DNA from: Amarolinea aalborgensis
GTDB lineage: Bacteria; Chloroflexota; Anaerolineae; SSC4; Amarolineaceae
Direction of reading: 5' to 3'
Length of the DNA: 64,000 nt
Assembly (NCBI RefSeq): GCF_900491745.1
Contig: NZ_UETR01000011.1
Coordinates: forward strand, 75,115-139,114
Part shown: one piece after another, positions 26,114 through 34,066 of the stretch
Layout of the letters: every line of letters begins with the position of its first letter
Numbering within the stretch: position 1 is the first letter of the stretch
The notes under the pieces: generated by a model
The model's database searches: none
What the model was told of the DNA's origin: nothing
The model's input: the letters and a program-made list of their open reading frames with translations, nothing else
Position numbers and translations under genes: made by a program

Positions 26114-26893
26114 ATGAAAGTGCTGGTTATTTCTGACATCCATGCCAATCTGGCAGCGCTCGACACAGTCCTGAAGGATGCTCAAAGCCGTGGCTACGAC
26201 GAAATCTGGTGCCTGGGCGATGTGGTGGGATATGGCCCAGATCCCAATGGCTGCATCGAACGCCTGGCCGAACTAGGCCCGCAGCTGACGGTGCGTCTGG
26301 CCGGTAATCATGACTATGCTGTCTTGGGCAAAGAGATCAACGTGGACGATTTCAACCCCGAGGCGAAAAAAGCGGTTCTGTGGACACGCGAGCAGCTGAC
26401 CGCAGAGGCCTGGGCTTACCTGGATGCCCTGTCTGGTCAGGCGGTGCAGCGCGGCGAATTCATGCTGGTGCACGGCAGCCCACGCGATTCGGTATGGGAA
26501 TACGTGCTGTCACCGCGCGTCGCGCGTGAGAACTTCGAGGAAGTGACCGATTTTCGCTGCTGCCTGGTGGGCCATACGCACGTGCCCGCGATGTTCAGCT
26601 ATCGCGTCGATCGCCGGGATGGGAAGCCCTTTGGCCGCTGTTTGCAGCATCGCTTGACGCCCAGCCCGCCTGACTTGGCCCTTTCCTTCGATCAGGTGCG
26701 TCTGATCATCAACCCGGGCAGCGTTGGTCAGCCGCGCGATCATGACCCGCGCGCCAGCTACGCGCTGCTCGATACCGAAACCCGGCTTTGGACGTATGTG
26801 CGGGTAGAATACCCGATTGAACAGACCCAGCATCGGATGATGAGCGCCGAGTTGCCGGAACGCCTGATCAATCGCCTCTCGTTTGGCTGGTAG
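26114..26893 (+). CDS. Metallophosphoesterase (calcineurin-like)
   Basis: 259 residues. All metal motifs of the calcineurin-like superfamily are present: ISDIHANLAAL, LGDVVGYGPDP, LAGNHDYAVL, LVHGSPRD, VGHTHVP and NPGSVGQPRD. Members of this YfcE-like subgroup hydrolyse phosphodiesters; the natural substrate is often unknown. Cytosolic. It is transcribed alone or with the DUF4349 lipoprotein gene 135 nt further on. Confidence 0.9.
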   Translation: MKVLVISDIHANLAALDTVLKDAQSRGYDEIWCLGDVVGYGPDPNGCIERLAELGPQLTVRLAGNHDYAVLGKEINVDDFNPEAKKAVLWTREQLTAEAWAYLDALSGQAVQRGEFMLVHGSPRDSVWEYVLSPRVARENFEEVTDFRCCLVGHTHVPAMFSYRVDRRDGKPFGRCLQHRLTPSPPDLALSFDQVRLIINPGSVGQPRDHDPRASYALLDTETRLWTYVRVEYPIEQTQHRMMSAELPERLINRLSFGW

Positions 26894-27028
26894 CGCCTGT
26901 TTGCCGCCGCAGGAACAATCGCACGTTAATCTCGTCATTGAAGATGAATGCACGACAGACACACGGCTGCGTCAGCAGCTGGTTGATAGATGCGTGGGAT
27001 TCATCCCAGAAGGAAGAGAGGTTCGATC

Positions 27029-27967
27029 ATGTCACGTAAAGCCATCACCAGTATCTTATTGATTGTGGTTGCCCTGGGTTGGGTGGCGTGCGGTGGGGCT
27101 GCGCCCGCGCCGGCGTCCGGGGGCAAAGAAGCAGCCAATATGGAGGCGCCGGCTCAGCCCCAGGCGACGGCGGCGCCGGCCGCCAGCGATGCCGCCGGCA
27201 TGCCAGCCCTGCAGGACCGCATGATTATTCAGCACGCCGAGATCAGCATGGTGGTTAAAGACACCGAAACCGCGGCCACCGCGATCCGCAATCAGGCGGC
27301 TGCTGGCGGCGGCTATGTTTCTAGCTCCAATTTGTTCCGTGACGGCGAGCAGCTGCGCGGCACACTGACGGTGCGTGTGCCTGCGCAGGCGCTGCCTACC
27401 TTCTTGGATCAGATCAAGAGCATGGCGGTGAGGGTTGTGCGCGACAACCTGTCCGGCGAAGATGTGACCCAGGAGTACACTGACTTGGGCAGCCGCCAGC
27501 GCAACCTGGAGGCAACCGAGACTGAACTGTTGGCCCTGCTGACAGAGGTGCGCCAGAAGCCCAACGCCAAGCCTGGCGACATTCTGGAAGTGTACGACAA
27601 AATCACGCAGATTCGGGGCGAGATCGAGCAGATCAAGGGGCGGATGCAGTATCTGTCCAACCTGACCGCGTTGGCGACGATTCAGATTGAGTTGATTCCT
27701 GATGCGTTGAGCAAGCCGGTGGTCGAGGAAGGCTGGCAGCCGCTGGTCACGCTGCGTGAGGCCGCGTCGCGGTTGGTCAAGACGCTGCAAGTCCTGGTGG
27801 AAGCCTTGATCTGGCTTGTCATCTATGTGCTGCCCGTCCTGATTCTGATTGCGCTGCCGTTCGCGTTGTTGATCCTGTTGATCCGGTTTTTGCGCCGCCG
27901 CTCTCCGCCGACGCCCAAAGCGCCGGTGGTGAAGCCGCCGCCTCCGCCGCAGGAAAAAGCCGAGTAG
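27029..27967 (+). CDS. DUF4349 domain lipoprotein
   Basis: 312 residues from ATG 27029 (AGGAAGAGAGG upstream). The signal ends in a lipobox-like GWVAC, followed by an Ala/Pro linker. The DUF4349 part runs from about residue 60 to 230: EISMVVKDTETAATAI, then GGGYVSSSN, with a coiled-coil stretch around QRNLEATETELLALLTEV and ITQIRGEIEQIKGRMQYL. A C-terminal membrane helix (VYVLPVLILIALPFALLIL region) precedes a Pro-rich cytoplasmic tail. The protein therefore seems tethered at both ends. Function of the family is unknown; some members sit with anti-sigma factors. Confidence 0.85.
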   Translation: MSRKAITSILLIVVALGWVACGGAAPAPASGGKEAANMEAPAQPQATAAPAASDAAGMPALQDRMIIQHAEISMVVKDTETAATAIRNQAAAGGGYVSSSNLFRDGEQLRGTLTVRVPAQALPTFLDQIKSMAVRVVRDNLSGEDVTQEYTDLGSRQRNLEATETELLALLTEVRQKPNAKPGDILEVYDKITQIRGEIEQIKGRMQYLSNLTALATIQIELIPDALSKPVVEEGWQPLVTLREAASRLVKTLQVLVEALIWLVIYVLPVLILIALPFALLILLIRFLRRRSPPTPKAPVVKPPPPPQEKAE

Positions 27968-27996
27968 CCAGAAGCCCAGATTTCCCCCTCTCAATC

Positions 27997-28023
27997 ACCA
28001 GCCGCCGTTCTACGGCGGCTGGT
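27997..28023. terminator. Strong hairpin between convergent genes
   Basis: Perfect 11-bp stem (27997-28007 with 28013-28023), 5-nt loop, followed on the + strand by ctgtttg. It lies between the DUF4349 gene and the convergent cyclic-nucleotide/PH protein gene; the T tract is weak. Confidence 0.65.
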
Positions 28024-28069
28024 CTGTTTGATGGCCCGATTCTTCTTCCGCGCGTTGGAGGGCGCAGAT

Positions 28070-30745
28070 TCAAGGATGCGGGGGCGCCGGCTCGCCTGAC
28101 CTACCCTGGACGTACTTCCCGCTGTCTTCCATCAATTCGTGGTAGACGCCCAACATATAGGCCTGCTGTAACCGTTGGGCGTCCGCGTCGCGCCGCTGGC
28201 GTGAGGCATGGTAGGCTGAAATGCGCCGCATGATCTCCTGTTGGACGCGCCGGGGGTTGGCCACCAGGTCAAACGTAAAGCCTTCATCGGCCGCCGCGGT
28301 CTTGATGAGCACATTGCCAAAGTTCAGCGTATTGGCCAAGAAGGTTGGAAGATCGGACTGTACGTTCTGAATGCGATCCAGGCCGGCCTCGCGGCGTTTT
28401 TCGCTAAGGCCGAACGGTCTGCGCTCGATGTCAATCACTTTCTCATTGGTCACAATGTAGAGGTCGTTGGCCCAGTCCTCATACTGCCACCACAGCCAAC
28501 CACAAGCCCCCAGCCAGAACACACCGGTGAGGATCCAGTAAAACCCCTCGACTGAACGCACCGTAATTCCCAGCGCCACAGACATGACAATCCAGGCCAA
28601 GAGCGATTGCCAAACCCGTTCGATCAAGATCAGCCAGTGTTTGCGCCACACCGTTCTTTCGGGCGTGATATCCCACGATCCCAACAAACCGCCCTCGAAG
28701 GCCAGGCTTAGGCTGCCCGCAGGCAGTCGTCGTCGCGAGACGGCGCGCTTCATCCAGCGCAGCGGTCGCAGGATGACAAATTCGACTGGAAAGAAGATAT
28801 AACGCGGCGTTGCGGCGACGAAGTTCAGCCCCTTCCGCCACCACGGCATCCGTGTCGGTAGTTTGGTCCCAGGCGGCAGCGCCTGGTCTGGCGCCTGGCT
28901 TACCAGGCTCAAACGCAGGTCTTTGACGAGCTGCAGGCGCAGACTCTCGCGCTGTTCCACTAATTGCTCTGCCTTCAAACGCCGCCGGTGCTCGAAGATC
29001 AGGCTCTGGACGAACGTCGGATTACCGACATGGTCGAACACAATCTGCGAAGCCGCGTTGGCTGTCTTGATCCTCAAGTCGCCATAGTTGAGCAGTTTGC
29101 CCCAGAAGCTGGTGAGCAGGGTGGTGTCTTGCACTTGATCCAGGGGCGCTTCCAAGCGGTGTTCGTAGATAAAGGCGATTTTCTCACGGGCCGTAACGCG
29201 CAGGGGAGTCACGACGAAGTAGTCATTGAAGTAATCAACGACAAACCAGATGAGGGCTGGAATGAAGACGACGATGCCTAGGATAGCTGCGGTCAGCACC
29301 GACATCGGGACGTCCAGGCTCCTCAGGGCCGCGTAAAGGGCCGCCACAATCCCCAGGAGTCCCAAGGGGATCAGCAGCGAACGGGCCAAAACGATAAAGT
29401 GCCGCCGCCCATCGTACAGGAGAATATCCCCCTCTTCTTGCCACTGATACTTCCGATGTTCCTTGCGCTGCGCCTTGACCCTCTGCGTAAGATGCGCGTC
29501 TCGCCACAGCGCCTGGTCTATGCCCATCAGATAGAACAAATCCTCATAGCGGACGCGAAACCAGGTCGCGCCAGGCTCATCGGCCTGCGCGGGGTCAGCC
29601 AACCCTTGTTGACTGGTCAGCAGGCCGCCCTGCCTGCCCACGCTGTCTGGTCGCGCGGCGCGCACCGTGGTCTCGTGCCGTTCTTGACGGAAGAGGGAGC
29701 TTTGCCCATAGAACCGGCCTGGCGCCATCACGTCACGCGGACGTTCTTTGCCTTCGTCATCTGTGGCGCGAATCACCGCCGCGCCGCGGTGCAGGATGCG
29801 CAGGGAATTGTCACGCACACCCTGTTGCGATACGGTCTGCGCGGCCGGATAGTACTCCCACGCGGTAATGCTGGCCAATCCATGCAACTGCTCAGGTGTC
29901 AGGCCTTTGAACGGGTCAACCAGTCTGAGGAATGGGATAATGGGGGGAAGGCGCAAACGCTTGCCGACCCCCGTGGTGAGCGCCAGGTGCTCCATTTCGG
30001 ACAACGGCACACGGATGAGTTTGCAGCGTTCCTGCACGAGCGCGGTGACCGGGGGAATACTTCCCAGGTTACTGGGGCCATTATGGAAGAAATTGCCGGC
30101 AGTGATGATTTGAGGTGTCTCTTCGGGCATCTCAACCTGGTAAGCGACCTTGACCTGTCCCCAGTCAATGAACCAAAACCAGGTATCACCCCCAGTCAGG
30201 GCCGGTTCACAAATTGTCTTGCCGTTTGTCAGTTCTTCAACACTCGCCAGCGTCGCTAAACGCCTGATCTGCGCGTCGTTCAACGGCGCCAGCAGCGGCA
30301 TCGCTCGCAGCCGCGCGGCGATTGGTTCACGAATCAGGTCTTGACGCAGATTTGGCCGTAGGGCCATGGCCCAGCTCAGGTCAGCGGGCGCAATCACATA
30401 CAAGCGACTGTCCTGCAGGGCAACGACTTCGGTCTCTTCGTAAATACCGTCATACGAGGCCTGGCGGCTGAAGGCCGCGCCGACGTTGTGGGTGCGTTCC
30501 CACCACACGTGGCCTGCGGAATCACGGCCGATCTCACGAAAAGCGCCGCTGGGCACCAGGTACAAGTAATCGCCTGCGCCGCGCGTCTCCACGAGCTGAT
30601 CGCCAGTCTCGAACTCACGCTCTACAATACGCTCAGCCAACTGCTGCAGATCGGGCGGGTTCAATACCTTGAGCGCAGTAAAGTTGCCGAGATTCCTGGC
30701 AACCTCCTTGCGGTCTACTAAACCTGGGTCTTTCTCTGTCATCAT
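28070..30745 (-). CDS. Cyclic-nucleotide-binding-like and PH-domain (bPH2) membrane protein
   Basis: 891 residues (ATG 30745 or the next codon). The first 410 residues hold three Crp-like beta-roll units (EFETGDQLVETRGAGDYLYL; NGKTICEPALTGGDTWFWF; YYPAAQTVSQQGVRDNSLRI), the third with a 60-residue insertion. Two copies follow of a helix pair plus bacterial PH domain: first at about 445-590 (YFNDYFVVTPLRVTAREKI, YGDLRIKTANAASQIVFDHV), second at about 695-840 (WANDLYIVTNEKVIDIERR, FGNVLIKTAAADEGFTFDLV). The cyclic-nucleotide Arg motif is not clear, so ligand binding is uncertain. It has its own extended -10 promoter and may sense cytosolic signals at the membrane. Confidence 0.78.
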   Translation of the reverse strand: MMTEKDPGLVDRKEVARNLGNFTALKVLNPPDLQQLAERIVEREFETGDQLVETRGAGDYLYLVPSGAFREIGRDSAGHVWWERTHNVGAAFSRQASYDGIYEETEVVALQDSRLYVIAPADLSWAMALRPNLRQDLIREPIAARLRAMPLLAPLNDAQIRRLATLASVEELTNGKTICEPALTGGDTWFWFIDWGQVKVAYQVEMPEETPQIITAGNFFHNGPSNLGSIPPVTALVQERCKLIRVPLSEMEHLALTTGVGKRLRLPPIIPFLRLVDPFKGLTPEQLHGLASITAWEYYPAAQTVSQQGVRDNSLRILHRGAAVIRATDDEGKERPRDVMAPGRFYGQSSLFRQERHETTVRAARPDSVGRQGGLLTSQQGLADPAQADEPGATWFRVRYEDLFYLMGIDQALWRDAHLTQRVKAQRKEHRKYQWQEEGDILLYDGRRHFIVLARSLLIPLGLLGIVAALYAALRSLDVPMSVLTAAILGIVVFIPALIWFVVDYFNDYFVVTPLRVTAREKIAFIYEHRLEAPLDQVQDTTLLTSFWGKLLNYGDLRIKTANAASQIVFDHVGNPTFVQSLIFEHRRRLKAEQLVEQRESLRLQLVKDLRLSLVSQAPDQALPPGTKLPTRMPWWRKGLNFVAATPRYIFFPVEFVILRPLRWMKRAVSRRRLPAGSLSLAFEGGLLGSWDITPERTVWRKHWLILIERVWQSLLAWIVMSVALGITVRSVEGFYWILTGVFWLGACGWLWWQYEDWANDLYIVTNEKVIDIERRPFGLSEKRREAGLDRIQNVQSDLPTFLANTLNFGNVLIKTAAADEGFTFDLVANPRRVQQEIMRRISAYHASRQRRDADAQRLQQAYMLGVYHELMEDSGKYVQGRSGEPAPPHP

Positions 30746-30828
30746 GGCGGAGGCCTTTCGTCCAATCCCCCTGGAATCGTCAAGCGCCGGCTCGACTGGC
30801 CGGTCATTTTGGCGCTAGAACCAGCCCT

Positions 30829-30837
30829 ATTTTACCA
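30829..30837 (-). promoter_or_regulatory. Extended -10 promoter of the cyclic-nucleotide/PH gene
   Basis: On the minus strand TGTGG is followed by TAAAAT (30834-30829), an extended -10 of the same form as at 12088 and 17474. The leader to ATG 30745 is about 77 nt. Confidence 0.6.
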
Positions 30838-30858
30838 CACGTCCGTGGCCGACGCTGC

Positions 30859-31179
30859 TTACGGCCACCATAAGCGCCAGGCGATGACAAAGAGCAGCCC
30901 GCTGCCCACGGTCAGGATGGTGTTGCGCGTGCGCCAGGCCACCAGGGTGCTCAGCAGGCCGGCCCACAGGTAATCGTTACGCCAGGTCAAAGCCAGCGCG
31001 CCCTGGCGGATCAGCAGCGCCGGCAGCACCAGCGCGCTCAACAGGGCCACGGGCAGAAAGCGCAGCGCCAACATCACCCGCGGCGGCAGTGTGATCCGGC
31101 TGCCCACCATAAACAGGGAGACGCGGGCGGCGTAGGTCACGGCCGCCATGCCCAGGATGATGATCCAGACCCTGCTCAT
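30859..31179 (-). CDS. azlD: AzlD family branched-chain amino-acid exporter subunit
   Basis: 106 residues with four membrane helices, the usual AzlD size. The start VWIIILGMAAVTYAARVSLF and the mid-segment LALRFLPVALLSALVLPALL are typical. With AzlC it forms an exporter for branched-chain or related amino acids in the cytoplasmic membrane. ATG overlaps the azlC stop by 4 nt. Confidence 0.9.
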   Translation of the reverse strand: MSRVWIIILGMAAVTYAARVSLFMVGSRITLPPRVMLALRFLPVALLSALVLPALLIRQGALALTWRNDYLWAGLLSTLVAWRTRNTILTVGSGLLFVIAWRLWWP

Positions 31180-31874
31180 CGCCGCGCCTCCAGGGCGACG
31201 CCCACCAGCATCGCGCTCAGCGCGGCCACAACCAGGTGCCAGTTGTTGGGCAGGATCAAGGCCCCGGCCACGGCGACGACGCCAGAGACGAATGCGACCA
31301 TGCGCATCGTACCTCCCTCACGCAGTTGTGGGATCAGCAGTCCGATGAAGGTGGCAGGCAGCGCAAAATCGAGTCCCCAAGCCCGTGGATCACCCAGCGC
31401 CGGGCCGATCCAGAAGCCGACGGCGGAGCTGAGCAGCCAGAAGCTGATCAACGAAGCCTCGATGCCGGCCAGATAGCGCACGTTTGCCGGGTGCGCGGCC
31501 CAATGCGTGCTGGCCAGGACGAACGACTCATCTACAATGCCATGCGCCAGCAGCGCCTGCACCCACCAACGCTGGCGGCGCAGATGCGGCGCCAGCGCCA
31601 GCCCCATGAGCAGGTGGCGCAGGTTGATGAAGAGCGCAGAAAGCACGATCAGGCCGGCTGGCGTTCCCGCGCCGATCATGCCCAGGGCCACGAACTGCGA
31701 CGCGCCTGCCAGAACCAGGGCTGACATGCCCACGGTTTCGGCCAGGGTGAGGCCCACCGTGTGCGCTAACAGGCCGTAGGCCAGCCCAAAAACGATCATG
31801 CCGACGAGCAGGGGCAGCGTCGCACGCGCACCCTGCCAGAAGGGGTGCGGCGTGCTAGAGGATGGCGCGCCCAT
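31176..31874 (-). CDS. azlC: AzlC family branched-chain amino-acid permease
   Basis: 232 residues, family length. PLLVGMIVFGLAYGLLAHTV, ALVLAGASQFVALGMI and FINLRHLLMGLALAPHLR are AzlC signatures; about 6-7 membrane helices. It works with AzlD encoded immediately downstream. The ATG at 31874 lies one base after the stop codon of a DMT-transporter remnant. Confidence 0.92.
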   Translation of the reverse strand: MGAPSSSTPHPFWQGARATLPLLVGMIVFGLAYGLLAHTVGLTLAETVGMSALVLAGASQFVALGMIGAGTPAGLIVLSALFINLRHLLMGLALAPHLRRQRWWVQALLAHGIVDESFVLASTHWAAHPANVRYLAGIEASLISFWLLSSAVGFWIGPALGDPRAWGLDFALPATFIGLLIPQLREGGTMRMVAFVSGVVAVAGALILPNNWHLVVAALSAMLVGVALEARR

Positions 31875-31875
31875 G

Positions 31876-31998
31876 TCAGCCGCGCGCCCAGCAGATGCCC
31901 ATCAGAACGACGGCGTTTCCGCCGATTTGAACCCACCAGCGCCCCTTACCCAGGATCAGAATGGCAAGAACGGCCGCCAACACCGGTTCAACCTCCAA
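31876..31998 (-). pseudogene. Remnant of an EamA/DMT-family transporter C-terminus
   Basis: On the minus strand a short frame between uvrC and azlC reads LEVEPVLAAVLAILILGKGR and then WWVQIGGNAVVLMGICWARG before TGA at 31878-31876. This closely follows the last two helices of EamA-domain exporters (EPVLAALLAWLLLGE... GGALILAGV). Nothing upstream in this frame fits the family because it is uvrC sequence. A TTG at 31998 with AAGG upstream could still express a 40-residue peptide. Called a decayed gene by eye. Confidence 0.6.
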
Positions 31999-33877
31999 AA
32001 TGGTCCTTGATCGCTTCGGCCGCAGCCAGGTTCATGCCCGGCGCAGCTGCCAATTCTTCGACGCTGGCCTGTTTGATGGTCTGCAGGTCGCCGAAGCGTT
32101 TGAGCAATTCCTTGCGTCGGCGCGGACCGATTCCTGGCACTTGATCCAGCTCAGACATGACGCCGGTTTTGGCGCGCAGTTCGCGGTTGAAGGTGATGCC
32201 AAAGCGATGGGCTTCGTCGCGGATGCGCTGCAGGAGGTAGAGGGCCTGCGAGTCGCGTGGCAGCACCAGGGGATCATGATGGCCGGGCAGATAGACATCC
32301 TCGAATTTCTTGGCCAGGCCAATGACCGGCACCTGGTCGAAGAGATCGAATTCGCGCAGCACCTCCACGGCCACGTTGAGCTGGCCTTTGCCGCCGTCAA
32401 TCACTACCAGGTCTGGCAGACGCTGCCACATCTCATCGCCCTTGCGCGCTTTGCGTCCCGGAGCTTCATCATCGTCCGGCGGCTCAACCGCGCGGCGGAA
32501 ACGGCGGCGCAGCATCTCGCGCATGGACGCAAAATCGTCAGGCTCGCCCGTGCCCAGTGCGCCTTTGCCGCGAATCTTGAACTTGCGGTAGTCGGTCTTC
32601 AGCGGCGTGCCTTGCGCAAAGACCACCATCGCGCCGACGGTGTTGGTGCCTTGCAGCGTGGAAATGTCGTAACACTCGATGCGGCCCGGCGCGTCAGCCA
32701 GACCCAACGCCTGCCCCAACTCTGCCAGCGCGGCCACCTGCTTGTTCTTGTCGGCCTGCCACTGTGCGCGCAGCGCGTTCAACGTTTCGACCGCGTTCTG
32801 AGTCGCCATGTCCACCAGGTCACGCTGCTGACCTTCCGTAGGCACGGTGAGCAATACCTTCTCGCCGCCGCGGCGGGAGCGCAGCCACTGTTCGATGATC
32901 AGCCGTTCATCCAGGTCCTTGGGCAGCACGATTTCCGGCGGCACATACGCAGCCTCGCTGTAGAACTGAGTCAGGAACGCACTGAGCACCGCGTCCGTCT
33001 CGCCGCTTTCTGCGCCTTCCAGCACGAAGGATTCGCGACCGATCAGTTTGCCGTGGCGGATGAAGAAGACCTGCACACAGGTGTCGCCGTTGGCCTGCGC
33101 AAACGCGACCAGGTCCTCATCGGCGTGCTGGCCGCTGACCGTTTTTTGGCGCTCGACCAACTGTTCGGCGGCTTTGATCTGATCGCGCAGCCGCGCGGCG
33201 CGTTCAAACTGCCAGTTTTCGGCCGCGTCCGCCATCTGGCCGCGCAGGGTCGTGAGCGCCGGCTCGGTATTGCCGCTGAGGAAATCGGCCAGCCCCTGGA
33301 TCATGCTGCGGTACTCTTCACGATTGACCGCGCCAATGCAGGGGCCGTTGCAGCGGCCAATGTGGAAGTAGAGGCAGGCGCGGTCATCCTTGCCGGTAAT
33401 TTCGCGATTGCAGGTCAAGTAGGGGAAGACATGACGTAAGGCTTCCAGGGTCACGCGCACATTGAACGCGGACGTGTAAGGCCCAAAATAGCGGCTGCCG
33501 TCGCGCGCCATGCGCCGCACAATCGTCACTTTGGGAAAATCTTCGGCCCAGTGTATCTTGATATAGGGGTATGTTTTGTCGTCTTTGAGCCGGATATTGT
33601 ACCGCGGCTGGTGGCGCTTGATCAGCTCGTTCTCAAGCACCAGCGCCTCTAGTTCGGTTTCAACGATGATCCAGTCAATGTCCGTGATGTGGCTCACCAG
33701 GCGCCGGGTCTTTGTCGTGTGGAGCGCTTGCTGCTGGAAGTAGGAACGCACGCGCGCGCGCAGGTTGATGGCTTTGCCCACGTAGATGATCGCGCCTTCG
33801 GCGTTTTTCATCAGATAACAGCCGGGACGCGTGGGCAAGATGTCGAGCTTGGCCTGGAGTGAATCCGAAATTGACAT
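31988..33877 (-). CDS. uvrC: Excinuclease ABC subunit C
   Basis: 629 residues from ATG 33877. It makes the two incisions in nucleotide excision repair with UvrAB. Domains: GIY-YIG nuclease (PGCYLMKNAEGAIIYVGKAI), a Cys-containing region at about 150-175, UVR motif (MADAAENWQFERAARLRDQI), RNase H-like C-terminal nuclease (GRIECYDISTLQGTNTVGAM and LVVIDGGKGQLNVA), and a tandem helix-hairpin-helix at the end (VPGIGPRRRKELLKRFGDL). No ribosome site precedes the ATG and the promoter places the mRNA start about 1 nt before it. Confidence 0.96.
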   Translation of the reverse strand: MSISDSLQAKLDILPTRPGCYLMKNAEGAIIYVGKAINLRARVRSYFQQQALHTTKTRRLVSHITDIDWIIVETELEALVLENELIKRHQPRYNIRLKDDKTYPYIKIHWAEDFPKVTIVRRMARDGSRYFGPYTSAFNVRVTLEALRHVFPYLTCNREITGKDDRACLYFHIGRCNGPCIGAVNREEYRSMIQGLADFLSGNTEPALTTLRGQMADAAENWQFERAARLRDQIKAAEQLVERQKTVSGQHADEDLVAFAQANGDTCVQVFFIRHGKLIGRESFVLEGAESGETDAVLSAFLTQFYSEAAYVPPEIVLPKDLDERLIIEQWLRSRRGGEKVLLTVPTEGQQRDLVDMATQNAVETLNALRAQWQADKNKQVAALAELGQALGLADAPGRIECYDISTLQGTNTVGAMVVFAQGTPLKTDYRKFKIRGKGALGTGEPDDFASMREMLRRRFRRAVEPPDDDEAPGRKARKGDEMWQRLPDLVVIDGGKGQLNVAVEVLREFDLFDQVPVIGLAKKFEDVYLPGHHDPLVLPRDSQALYLLQRIRDEAHRFGITFNRELRAKTGVMSELDQVPGIGPRRRKELLKRFGDLQTIKQASVEELAAAPGMNLAAAEAIKDHFGG

Positions 33878-33884
33878 GCGGCAG

Positions 33885-33913
33885 ATTGTAGCACGCGGAC
33901 GGCTGACTGACAA
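33885..33913 (-). promoter_or_regulatory. uvrC promoter TTGTCA-17-TACAAT (leaderless start)
   Basis: Minus strand: TTGTCA (33913-33908), 17-nt spacer, TACAAT (33890-33885), also an extended -10 (TGC before the box). Only 7 nt separate the box from the uvrC ATG. Confidence 0.75.
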
Positions 33914-34002
33914 AGCCGCTGCAGACCGGAGAGTGAGGATGCGGACCTTGCCGCCGCAGGTTACGACGGCGCCTGGCGATGACAGGGCGGAGGACAAAAA
34001 CG

Positions 34003-34038
34003 AGCGGGGTGGAGGAGACGCGTCTCCCTCACCCCGCT
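34003..34038 (-). terminator. Intrinsic terminator of the oxidase operon
   Basis: An almost perfect inverted repeat (34003-34020 with 34021-34038; one mismatch, one wobble) is followed on the minus strand by CGTTTTTG. It lies 28 nt after the oxidase subunit I stop codon. Confidence 0.85.
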
Positions 34039-34066
34039 GGCACGTTCATCAGGGATGATCAAGCGC

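Noticed and set aside
31961..33439. Open frame of 492 codons on the + strand opposite uvrC
   Set aside because: uvrC is certain on the other strand; the frame is a GC-rich antisense shadow with no family pattern.
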